Positions 24,034 to 31,098 of a stretch of 38,247 nucleotides of DNA are shown here, piece by piece. The notes beneath the pieces are model-generated. The model worked only from the letters and a program-made list of their open reading frames with translations, searched no databases and was not told where the DNA came from. Both the position numbers and the translations under genes were made by a program. The stretch is from Allobosea sp. (GTDB taxonomy: Bacteria > Pseudomonadota > Alphaproteobacteria > Rhizobiales > Kaistiaceae): the NCBI GenBank assembly GCA_017307955.1, contig JAFKFV010000027.1, positions 1 through 38,247 of the forward strand. Reading direction: 5' to 3'. Each line of letters starts with the position of its first letter. The stretch's first letter is position 1.

Positions 24034-25010
24034 GCCGCCATCCTCCCCGCCTCGATGCGCAGGCAGGCCGCCGTACGGCCGCCGGAATAGCCTTCGAGAG
24101 GCGGAACCACGCTGCGGCAGGCCTCGATGGCGAGCGGGCAGCGCGGATGGAACGGACAGCCGGGCGGCGGCGCGATCGGATTGGGCGAGGCGCCGGGGAT
24201 TTCGGTGAGCCGCTGCTTGCCCGGCGTCTGTCCGGGAATGCTGCCGAGCAGCGCGCGGGTGTAGGGATGCAGCGCGCTGTCGAAGATATCCTCGACCGGG
24301 CCCGTCTCCATGACGCGGCCGCCATACATGACGACGACCCGGTCGACCGTCTCGGCGATGACGCCGAGGTCATGCGTGATCATCACGAGGCCCATACCTG
24401 TCTCGGCCTGGATATCCTTGATGAGCTGCAGGATCTGCGCCTGGATGGTGACGTCGAGCGCGGTTGTCGGCTCGTCGGCGATGAGCACCGCCGGCTCGCA
24501 GGACAGCGCCATCGCGATCATCACGCGCTGCAGCATGCCGCCCGAGAGCTGGTGCGGATAGAAGCGGACGACCGCTTCGGCATTCTTGATTTCGACCCGC
24601 TTCAAAAGCGCGATCGCACGGCCGAGCGCTTCGCCCTTGGTGACGGAGCGATGGGCGCGGATGGTCTCGACGATCTGGTGGCCGATGGTGAAGACGGGAT
24701 CGAGCGAGGTCATCGGGTCCTGGAAGACCATCGCCGCGACGCGGCCGCGGATCGAGGCGACGCTGCGCTTGTCGGCACTGAGCATGTCGGTGCCGCCGAG
24801 CGCCATGCGCTTCGCCGTGATGCGGGCCGGCGGCTCGCGCAGGAGGCGCATCAGCGCCTGGCAGGTGACCGATTTTCCCGAGCCGGATTCGCCGACGATG
24901 CCGAGGCTTTCGCCGCGTTCGAGATGGAAGCTGACGCCACGCACCGCCTGGACCAGCCCCTCATGCTGGCGGAAGCTGACCGCGAGATCCTCGATTTCGA
25001 CAAGCGCCAT
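24030..25010 (-). CDS. ABC transporter ATP-binding protein, DppD/OppD type
   Basis: This 326-residue ATPase has Walker A GESGSGKS (40-47), signature LSGGMLQR (155-162) and Walker B ADEPTTALD (178-186). The C-terminal region carries the four-cysteine arrangement GCPFHPRC, EAC, AAC seen in DppD/OppD proteins. It is the first gene after the binding protein, separated by a 67-base gap with a strong hairpin, and overlaps the next ATPase gene. Confidence 0.92.
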   Translation of the reverse strand: MALVEIEDLAVSFRQHEGLVQAVRGVSFHLERGESLGIVGESGSGKSVTCQALMRLLREPPARITAKRMALGGTDMLSADKRSVASIRGRVAAMVFQDPMTSLDPVFTIGHQIVETIRAHRSVTKGEALGRAIALLKRVEIKNAEAVVRFYPHQLSGGMLQRVMIAMALSCEPAVLIADEPTTALDVTIQAQILQLIKDIQAETGMGLVMITHDLGVIAETVDRVVVMYGGRVMETGPVEDIFDSALHPYTRALLGSIPGQTPGKQRLTEIPGASPNPIAPPPGCPFHPRCPLAIEACRSVVPPLEGYSGGRTAACLRIEAGRMAA

Positions 25011-25041
25011 CGGCTGCCTTCTCTGACCCTGATGGTGGAGG

Positions 25042-25072
25042 CGGGCGGGCGCCCTTTCCGAGCGCCCGCCCG
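25042..25072 (-). terminator. Intercistronic hairpin after the Opp-type binding-protein gene
   Basis: CGGGCGGGCGC (25042-25052) and GCGCCCGCCCG (25062-25072) form a perfect 11-bp stem with a 9-base loop, directly after the binding-protein stop at 25078. There is no U-run on the reading strand. It probably stabilises the upstream message or lets only part of transcription continue. Confidence 0.5.
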
Positions 25073-25077
25073 GACGG

Positions 25078-26688
25078 TCACTCCTTGGTGACGTGCGTGT
25101 AGAGATAGCCGGACAGGCGATCGAGCGGCGTGAAGCCCTTCGAATTCGGGGTCACGCCCTCGCCCTTCAGCTTGTCGCTGACGGCGGCGATGGTCACCGG
25201 ATGGACCAGCGGCACCAGCGCCGCGTTGTCGATCAGGATCTGCTCGGCCTTGGCATAGTCCTCGAGGCGCTTGTCCCAGTCGGCGCCGGCGTCGCCAGCA
25301 TTGACCAGCGCGTCATAGTCGGCGAACTCGTAGTGGTGGCGGCCGCCGGACTTGAACAGGTCATAGAAGTTCGACGGATCGAGATAGTCATACTCGTAGG
25401 GCGCGAGGAACAGGCCGTTCGAGCGGGCCTTGAGCGCCGCCGTCCAGTCCTTGGTCGGCATCGACTTGATCTGCATGTCGACGCCGAGGATGTCCTTGAA
25501 CTGCGCCTGCAGATACTGGAGCATCGGCGCGGCAATCGCGGCGTTGTAGCCGCCCTGCTCGCGGTACCAGATCTCGATTGGCGGGAAGCCCTTGCCGTCC
25601 GGATAGCCGGCCTCGGCCATTTCCTTCTTGGCGAGCTCCGCGTCGAACTTCGCCTGGTCGGCGATCGACTGCTGGTAGCCGGGATAGCTCGGCGCCAGGA
25701 TCGAATTGGCCGGAACGGCGGTGTCCTTCAGGACCGTCGAGGTGAGCTGCTCGCGATTGACCGCGGCCTGGAAGGCCTTGCGGACATGGACGTTGTCGAA
25801 GGGCGGCTTGTTGAGGTCGAAGGCGAGGTAATAGAGCGCGAACACGGCGTTCTTGCGGATCGCATCGGGGAACTGCGCCTGCACCACCGGCACCTGGCCG
25901 GCATTCAGCGAAGTCCAGTCCGCTTCGCCCGCCATGAAGGCCGGGAAGCCGACTTCCGGCGGTCCGATCTGCGTGTCGAGCACGAGCGTGTCGATCTGCG
26001 CCTGCCAGGGCCCGTTATATTTCGGGTTCTTGACCAGCGTCATCGTGTTGTTCGACTTCTCCCAGCTCTTCACCATGAAGGGGCCGGACGCGACGAGCGT
26101 GTCGACATTGAGCGCGTAATCGTCGCCGATCTTGTCGACGACATGCTTCGGCACCGGATACCAGAGGCTGGCGACGCCCGGGAAATAGGACTTCGGCGCA
26201 TCGGTGGTGACTTCGAGCGTCGTGGCGTCGAGCGCCTTGATGCCGAGCGTCGAGGGATCGGCGCCCTTGTCGGTGACGTCCGACCAGCCCTTGATGCCGC
26301 CGGCGAAGGACCAGTACCAGTTGAAGTCGTAGCCTTCCTTGGCGGCGCGCTGCAGCGCGAAGACATAGTCCTCCGCCGTGAGCGGCTCGCCATCGCTCCA
26401 GACGAGGCCGTCCTGCAGCTTGAAGGTCCAGGTCAGGCCGTCGGCGGACTGGGTCCAGCTCTTGGCGCCCATCGGATTGAGCTTGAACTCGCCGTCGAAC
26501 TCGGTGAGCGGCAGCGACGTGATCTCGGGCGCGCCGGCGCGGTCATAGACCGTCTTCATGTAGTCCATGTAGGTGCCGCTCGTCGTCCCGCCCGGGCCGG
26601 TCACCGTGCTGTCGGCGAGGGCGGCCCCCGGTATCGCGAGGCTCGAAGCCACGAGCGCCGCACCGAGCCATCTCTTCAGCGCGTTCAT
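25078..26688 (-). CDS. ABC transporter substrate-binding protein, SBP_bac_5 (Opp/Dpp-type) family
   Basis: This 536-residue periplasmic receptor begins MNALKRWLGAALVASSLAIPG, a Sec signal peptide likely cut after ALA. The ATG at 26688 has an excellent AGGAGGG site 6 bases upstream; the frame stays open to 26934 but without a signal peptide or ribosome site. Family blocks are WSDGEPLTAEDYVFAL and VRKAFQAAVNREQL. It heads a seven-gene leftward operon (receptor, two ATPases, two permeases, aminotransferase, regulator). Ligand is unknown; a peptide or amine-bearing compound is suggested by the aminotransferase. Confidence 0.9.
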   Translation of the reverse strand: MNALKRWLGAALVASSLAIPGAALADSTVTGPGGTTSGTYMDYMKTVYDRAGAPEITSLPLTEFDGEFKLNPMGAKSWTQSADGLTWTFKLQDGLVWSDGEPLTAEDYVFALQRAAKEGYDFNWYWSFAGGIKGWSDVTDKGADPSTLGIKALDATTLEVTTDAPKSYFPGVASLWYPVPKHVVDKIGDDYALNVDTLVASGPFMVKSWEKSNNTMTLVKNPKYNGPWQAQIDTLVLDTQIGPPEVGFPAFMAGEADWTSLNAGQVPVVQAQFPDAIRKNAVFALYYLAFDLNKPPFDNVHVRKAFQAAVNREQLTSTVLKDTAVPANSILAPSYPGYQQSIADQAKFDAELAKKEMAEAGYPDGKGFPPIEIWYREQGGYNAAIAAPMLQYLQAQFKDILGVDMQIKSMPTKDWTAALKARSNGLFLAPYEYDYLDPSNFYDLFKSGGRHHYEFADYDALVNAGDAGADWDKRLEDYAKAEQILIDNAALVPLVHPVTIAAVSDKLKGEGVTPNSKGFTPLDRLSGYLYTHVTKE

Positions 26689-26856
26689 CAAATCCCTCCT
26701 TGTTGTCTGGACGCCGGGTGTTCCCGTCCCGTTGCCCAATGACATATGACTGACAAAGTTGGCGGCGGAGCACAAGCGCCCCGCGCGCTCAAAGGGATGG
26801 CATCGCGACGTTTTACCGGGCAGGCGCGAGCGAGGCGTGTTGCGTCGCGGGCGGGA

Positions 26857-26870
26857 TTGATTTAGGTCAA
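26857..26870 (+). promoter_or_regulatory. FNR/FixK-type box
   Basis: TTGA-TTTAGG-TCAA has both half-sites of the FNR/FixK consensus TTGA-N6-TCAA without a mismatch. Such boxes bind oxygen- or nitrosative-stress-responsive Crp/Fnr regulators in alphaproteobacteria. If it acts as a class II activator the SulP transcript would start near 26905. It could instead repress, or serve the leftward binding-protein gene about 170 bases away. Confidence 0.6.
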
Positions 26871-26884
26871 ACCCATCCGCCTGG

Positions 26885-26919
26885 ACCCGGTGAAAGCCCG
26901 GGTGGCTCTTCCGGCCGCC
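26885..26919 (+). promoter_or_regulatory. Overlapping alternative hairpins before the SulP gene; candidate cis-acting RNA
   Basis: ACCCGG (26885-26890) can pair with CCGGGT (26898-26903) around loop TGAAAGC. GGTGGC (26901-26906) can pair with GCCGCC (26914-26919, one G-U) around loop TCTTCCG. The two stems share bases 26901-26903 and cannot fully coexist. The place, just before a SulP gene in an alphaproteobacterium, recalls the published sul1 candidate RNA motif. I cannot confirm its consensus here. Confidence 0.4.
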
Positions 26920-26932
26920 GATCCGCCGGACC

Positions 26933-28474
26933 ATGTACAGCCCGAGCCTTCTCGACCGCCTGCTCGGCGTGCGTCAGATCGTTGCCACATCCCCCATGCC
27001 ATTTTCGTCCCGCTACATCCGCGAGTGGACTTCCAACATTCGCGCCGACATCCTCGCCGGCATCGTCGTCGCCCTCGCGCTCATTCCGGAAGCCATCGGC
27101 TTCTCGGCCATCGCCGGCGTCGATCCCAAGGTCGGCCTCTACGCCTCCTTCGCAATTGCCTGCGTCTCCGCCGTGGTCGGCGGGCGGCCGGGCATGATCT
27201 CGGCCGCCACCGCCGCGACGGCCGTCGTCATGGTGAGCCTCGTCCGCGACCATGGCCTCGACTATCTCTTCGCCGCCACCATCCTGATGGGGCTGATCCA
27301 GATCGTTGCCGGCTTCCTGAAGCTCGGCCGCGTCATGCGCTTCGTCTCGCGCTCGGTGATCACCGGCTTCGTCAATGCGCTCGCCATCCTCATCTTCATG
27401 GCGCAGCTGCCCGAATTGATCGGCGTGCCGGTCGCGACCTATCCGATGATCGCGGCCGGCCTCGCCATCATCTATCTCTTCCCCCGCCTCACCCGGGCGA
27501 TCCCTTCGCCGCTGGTCGCCATCGCCGTGCTGACGCTCTTTGCCGTCGCGACTGGCATGAACCTTCGCACCGTGGGCGATCTCGGCGCGCTGCCCTCCAG
27601 CCTGCCGCAGTTCGGCATTCCCAATGTGCCGTTCACGCTGGAGACGCTGCAGATCATCCTGCCCTATTCGCTGACGCTCGCCGCGGTCGGCCTGCTCGAA
27701 TCCTTGCTCACGGCGCAGATCGTCGACGACATGACGGACACGTCGAGCAGCAAGAGCCAGGAATGCCTCGGCCAGGGCGCCAGCAACATCGCCTCGGCCT
27801 TCATCGGCGGCATGGGCGGCTGCGCCATGATCGGCCAGTCGGTCATCAACGTCACCTCCGGCGGCCGGGGTCGCCTCTCCACCTTCGTCGCCGGCGCGTT
27901 CCTTCTCTTCCTGATCCTCGTCCTCGACGACATTGTGAGGATCATCCCGATGGCCGCGCTCGTCGCGGTGATGATCATGGTCTCGATCGGCACCTTCTCC
28001 TGGCGCTCGATCCTCGATCTCCGCCGCAATCCGCGCTCGTCCTCCATCGTGATGCTGGCGACCGTCATCACCGTCGTCGCGACGCATGACCTCGCGATCG
28101 GCGTGCTGGTCGGCGTGCTGCTCTCGGGTATCTTCTTCGCCGGCAAGGTGTCGAAGCTCGTCTCGGTCGGCCGCGCGGACGACGGCGAGGGCCAGGTCAC
28201 CTATGTCGTCACGGGACAGATCTTCTTCGCCTCGTCGGAGCCGTTCCTGCGCGGCTTCGATCCGGAAGAGCCGGCGCGGCGCGTCGTGATCGACGTCACC
28301 CATGCGCATTTCTGGGACATCACCGCCATCGGCGCGCTCGACAAGGCGGTGATGCGCCTGCGCAAGCTTGGCGCCGAGGTCGAGGTGATCGGCCTCAACG
28401 AGGCCAGCGCCACCATGGTCGATCGCTTTGCCCTGCACGACAAGGAAGGGGCGCCGGCTGCGATCGGGCACTAG
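26933..28474 (+). CDS. SulP family inorganic anion transporter with C-terminal STAS domain
   Basis: This inner-membrane protein (up to 513 residues) carries the SulP signature region: ILAGIVVALALIPEAIGFSAIAGVDPKVGLYAS, then GMISAATAATAVVMVSL, about a dozen further hydrophobic stretches and, from about residue 410, a cytoplasmic STAS domain (RRVVIDVTHAHFWDITAIGALDK). The family moves sulfate, bicarbonate, C4-dicarboxylates or other anions; the ion here is unknown. Two starts are plausible: ATG 26933 (used here) and ATG 26996 (MPFSSRYIREW), which begins at the point where many relatives start. Neither has a strong ribosome site. An FNR/FixK-type box lies 63-76 bases upstream of 26933. Confidence 0.87.
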   Translation: MYSPSLLDRLLGVRQIVATSPMPFSSRYIREWTSNIRADILAGIVVALALIPEAIGFSAIAGVDPKVGLYASFAIACVSAVVGGRPGMISAATAATAVVMVSLVRDHGLDYLFAATILMGLIQIVAGFLKLGRVMRFVSRSVITGFVNALAILIFMAQLPELIGVPVATYPMIAAGLAIIYLFPRLTRAIPSPLVAIAVLTLFAVATGMNLRTVGDLGALPSSLPQFGIPNVPFTLETLQIILPYSLTLAAVGLLESLLTAQIVDDMTDTSSSKSQECLGQGASNIASAFIGGMGGCAMIGQSVINVTSGGRGRLSTFVAGAFLLFLILVLDDIVRIIPMAALVAVMIMVSIGTFSWRSILDLRRNPRSSSIVMLATVITVVATHDLAIGVLVGVLLSGIFFAGKVSKLVSVGRADDGEGQVTYVVTGQIFFASSEPFLRGFDPEEPARRVVIDVTHAHFWDITAIGALDKAVMRLRKLGAEVEVIGLNEASATMVDRFALHDKEGAPAAIGH

Positions 28475-28533
28475 AGCGCTTCCAGCAAGCCAGGAAAGGC
28501 TCTGGAGCCTGCAACCCGGAGTCCGGTCTCGCA

Positions 28534-28561
28534 TTGCCTCCATGGACAAAGATGGAGGCAA
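28534..28561 (+). promoter_or_regulatory. Perfect hairpin sequestering the ribosome site of the DUF3606 gene
   Basis: TTGCCTCCAT (28534-28543) and ATGGAGGCAA (28552-28561) form a perfect 10-bp stem with loop GGACAAAG. The GGAGG ribosome site (28554-28558) lies inside the 3' arm, 6 bases before the ATG at 28565. Folding would hide it, so translation may depend on temperature or another melting factor. No U-run follows, which argues against a SulP terminator. Confidence 0.55.
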
Positions 28562-28564
28562 GCC

Positions 28565-28750
28565 ATGGCAGACGATCCGATGAAGCGCGGCGCCCAGGAC
28601 CGCCGTCAGGTCTCGGGCTCGGAGGACTACGAACTGCGCTATTTCGCCGAGCAGAACGGCGTCTCGATGGACGAGGCGCGAAAGCTCATCGCGACGCACG
28701 GCAACGACCGCTCGACGCTCGAGGCGGAAGCAAAGAAGCTCCGCCGCTGA
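28565..28750 (+). CDS. DUF3606 domain-containing small protein
   Basis: This 61-residue charged protein matches the DUF3606 pattern: a basic N-terminal stretch, EDYELRYFAEQNGVSMDEARKLI and then HGNDRSTLEAEAKKLRR. The family is common in alphaproteobacteria and of unknown role, often appearing in stress-response gene sets. There is no signal peptide or membrane segment. The ribosome site GGAGG is strong but buried in a hairpin (28534-28561). The stop lies only 3 bases from the end of a convergent gene. Confidence 0.78.
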   Translation: MADDPMKRGAQDRRQVSGSEDYELRYFAEQNGVSMDEARKLIATHGNDRSTLEAEAKKLRR

Positions 28751-28753
28751 GGA

Positions 28754-30367
28754 TCAGCCCCCGAGCAGGGTTTCGATCCGCCGGGCGAGGGCTTCGCGGT
28801 CGGGCGCGGTGAAGAACTGGTCGGTGCGACGGCGGATGATATCGTCCGCCGTTGCCGCCATTTCCTCGCGCAAGAAGAAGAGCACCTCGCCGCGCGTCAG
28901 CCGGCCGTCGTCGGAGATCGCATCGGCTCCGTGAGCAAGGATGTGGGAGGCGACGCGCGGCGCGCGGCTGCCATAGGTCTCGATTAGCCGTTCCGCGAGG
29001 GCCGTTGCGATGCCCTCTGCGACCAGAGCGGCCTCGGCGGCGGCGCGTTCTTTCCCGTCGCCCGGGTAGGCCCTGCCTCCACCGATCGGCAGCGCTTCCG
29101 TAGGGATCGCCCGCTTGTGGCCGAGGACTGTCAGCACCGCGTCGCTGGCATCGGCTGCCATGCGCCGGAACGTCGTCCATTTGCCGCCGATCACCGTCAC
29201 GACTACGGCGTCGACCACCGGGCGGGTCAGCACGGCATGGTCGCGGCTGCGGGCGGAGAGCTGCGCCTCGGAGGAGCGGAGCAGCGGCCGCACGCCGATG
29301 ATCCGCTCGACGACTATTGGCGGCGGCAGGCCCGGCAGAGCGGCGGCGAGCGCGGCCAGCAGATAGGCTTCGTCGTCATCAGTGACCGCCGCGGCATCGG
29401 GGTCCGCAACCGGCGCTTCGGTCGTGCCGAGCAGCAGCCGGTGCGGCGCGATCCGGTAGGCGACGCAGAGCCGGCGCCGCGCGGCATCCTCGAAGAAGAG
29501 CAGGTCGTCGCCGAGCGATTCCGCCGCCTCCGCCGCTTCGACGAGGAGATGCACGCCGGCGACGCCGCCGGTCATCGGCTCGGCGGGTCCGAAGAGCGCC
29601 GCCACCGCGTCGGCATGGGCTCCGGCGGCGTTCACCACCGCGCGCGCGGTGACGACATGCCGACCGCCGCCGAGCCGGTCCTCGATCGCCAGCCGGCCGC
29701 CCTTAGCCGCGACCAACGGACAATGGTTGAGCGCCGCCGAGCCGCTGCCGGCGAGGACGCCGTCCTCGACGAGCTCGACCGCGACGCGCTCCGGCATGTG
29801 GATGCGGCCCTCACCCATCACGAGCAGCGCCTCATAGCGCGGCGCCAGCCTCCTTAGCCGCTCGGGAAAGCGTACCCGCGCGACGAGCCGCGTGCGCGGC
29901 AAGGCGCGCGGACGTGGCGCGAGGCCGTCATAGAGGAGGCCGGCGAGCCGCATGGCGAGCGTGCCCGGAAGACCGCTCGTCTTGGTAAGGCGCAGGAAGC
30001 CGAGCGGCGCCGCGACGAGGCCTTTGAAGCGGTCGGCGAGCGGCAGCACGACACGGATCGGCTTCACCGCATGCGGCGCATTGGCCAGCAGCCGGTCGCG
30101 TTCGATCACCGAGTCGCGCACGAGCGCGATGTCGCCGCGCTCCAGATAGCGGAAGCCGCCATGGGCGATGCGGGTCAGCGCGCCGCTGGCGCCGCTCGCG
30201 AAGTCGCCGCGCTCGACGAGGAGGACGCGCAGGCCCTGCAGCGAAAGATCGCGGAAGGTGCCGGCGCCCGTGATCCCGCCGCCGATGACGACGACGTCGA
30301 ATTCCGGCCGGGCGATGATCTCGGCCAGCATCCGCGCCCGGTCGAGCGGCGGAGCGGCGCCGGTCAT
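28754..30367 (-). CDS. FAD-dependent glycerol-3-phosphate dehydrogenase family protein (GlpD/EryB-like)
   Basis: This 537-residue flavoprotein has a dinucleotide-binding start VVVIGGGITGAGTFRDL (GGGITGAG at 29-36) and the GlpD blocks LLVERGDFASGASG, RIAHGGFRYLE, GVRPLLR and GGKWTTFRRMA. GlpD oxidises glycerol-3-phosphate to dihydroxyacetone phosphate at the membrane, feeding the quinone pool; the homologue EryB oxidises erythritol-phosphate. It is the last gene of an operon with a sugar kinase and a sugar importer and overlaps the MtnC-like gene by four bases. A phosphorylated polyol or sugar made by that kinase is therefore as likely a substrate as glycerol-3-phosphate. Confidence 0.8.
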   Translation of the reverse strand: MTGAAPPLDRARMLAEIIARPEFDVVVIGGGITGAGTFRDLSLQGLRVLLVERGDFASGASGALTRIAHGGFRYLERGDIALVRDSVIERDRLLANAPHAVKPIRVVLPLADRFKGLVAAPLGFLRLTKTSGLPGTLAMRLAGLLYDGLAPRPRALPRTRLVARVRFPERLRRLAPRYEALLVMGEGRIHMPERVAVELVEDGVLAGSGSAALNHCPLVAAKGGRLAIEDRLGGGRHVVTARAVVNAAGAHADAVAALFGPAEPMTGGVAGVHLLVEAAEAAESLGDDLLFFEDAARRRLCVAYRIAPHRLLLGTTEAPVADPDAAAVTDDDEAYLLAALAAALPGLPPPIVVERIIGVRPLLRSSEAQLSARSRDHAVLTRPVVDAVVVTVIGGKWTTFRRMAADASDAVLTVLGHKRAIPTEALPIGGGRAYPGDGKERAAAEAALVAEGIATALAERLIETYGSRAPRVASHILAHGADAISDDGRLTRGEVLFFLREEMAATADDIIRRRTDQFFTAPDREALARRIETLLGG

Positions 30368-31077
30368 GGTGCCTTTGGCGCCCCGAGCCGGCGGGTGACG
30401 TCGATCTCGGCGAAGGAGCGGATCTCGGGAACGCGCGGATCGGACGCGGTATCCTCGCGCAGCACATGGATCACCGCGACGCCGGCGGCGAGCGCGGCCG
30501 TGACCTCGCGCGGATTGTCAGTGAAGAACAGCAGCTGTTCCGGCGCGACGCTGATCTCGGCGGCAATGGCCCGGTAGGACGGCGTCTCGACCTTGGCGCC
30601 GACGCGCGTATCGAAATGGCCGGTGAAAAGCGGGCGGATGTCGCCGACGCGGCTATGGCGGAAGAACTCGCTCTGCGTCTGCACCGAGGCGGAGGAGAAG
30701 ATATAGGCGGGCAGCCCTTCGGCCTGCCAGGCCTTCAACGCCTCCAGCGCGTCGTCATAGATCTGGCCCTCGAAAGCACCCGAGCGATAGCCTGCGTCCC
30801 AGACGAGACCCTGCAAGCGCTTCAGCGGCGGCGCCTTGCGGTCCTCGGCGAGCCAGGCGAGGAGGACGCCGACCGGCTCGGCGCCGGTTCCGTCGAGCGC
30901 CATGGTGTCGGCAAGGATCTCACGCACCTCCGCATCGTCGCGATGCGCCTCGACATAGGGTGGCAGATGCGCGGCCAGCCAGGGATACATCACCTCGTTG
31001 ACATAGGAATTCGGCGTGATCGTACCCTCGATGTCGAGCAGCACGGCGGCGGGCGTGAAGGCGAGGCGGTCGGTCAT
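30364..31077 (-). CDS. mtnC: Acireductone synthase (enolase-phosphatase E1, MtnC) family protein
   Basis: This 237-residue HAD-family enzyme has the MtnC motif I DIEGT (Asp15, Glu17), motif II FSSASVQTQ (Ser128-Ser129), a catalytic Lys162 (GAKVETPSY) and motif III TDNPREV (Asp187, Glu191). In methionine salvage MtnC converts 2,3-diketo-5-methylthiopentyl-1-phosphate to acireductone, by enolisation and dephosphorylation. The DIEGT motif is characteristic of MtnC rather than general HAD phosphatases. It is coupled to the GlpD-like gene (4-base overlap) and lies 21 bases after the MtnK-like gene. MtnA, MtnB and MtnD are not in the window. Confidence 0.85.
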   Translation of the reverse strand: MTDRLAFTPAAVLLDIEGTITPNSYVNEVMYPWLAAHLPPYVEAHRDDAEVREILADTMALDGTGAEPVGVLLAWLAEDRKAPPLKRLQGLVWDAGYRSGAFEGQIYDDALEALKAWQAEGLPAYIFSSASVQTQSEFFRHSRVGDIRPLFTGHFDTRVGAKVETPSYRAIAAEISVAPEQLLFFTDNPREVTAALAAGVAVIHVLREDTASDPRVPEIRSFAEIDVTRRLGAPKAP

Positions 31078-31098
31078 ATCGTCCTCGGCGGGCCCAAA

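Larger units (their letters stand above)
26689..26932. other. Divergent intergenic region between Opp-type binding protein and SulP gene
   Basis: The 244-base gap holds the strong ribosome site of the leftward gene near 26694-26700, an FNR/FixK-type box (26857-26870) and hairpin-forming sequence before the SulP start (26885-26919). I could not settle on a clear -35/-10 pair for either direction, and I see no small gene. Confidence 0.55.

Noticed and set aside
28475..28533. AGAGCGCTTCCAGCAA-like sequence after the SulP gene, resembling common rhizobial intergenic repeats
   Set aside because: Only one copy is seen in the window, so no repeat family can be claimed.
28534..28561. Hairpin as SulP terminator
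   Set aside because: No U-run follows and the ribosome site of the next gene lies inside the arm, so a translational role is more likely.
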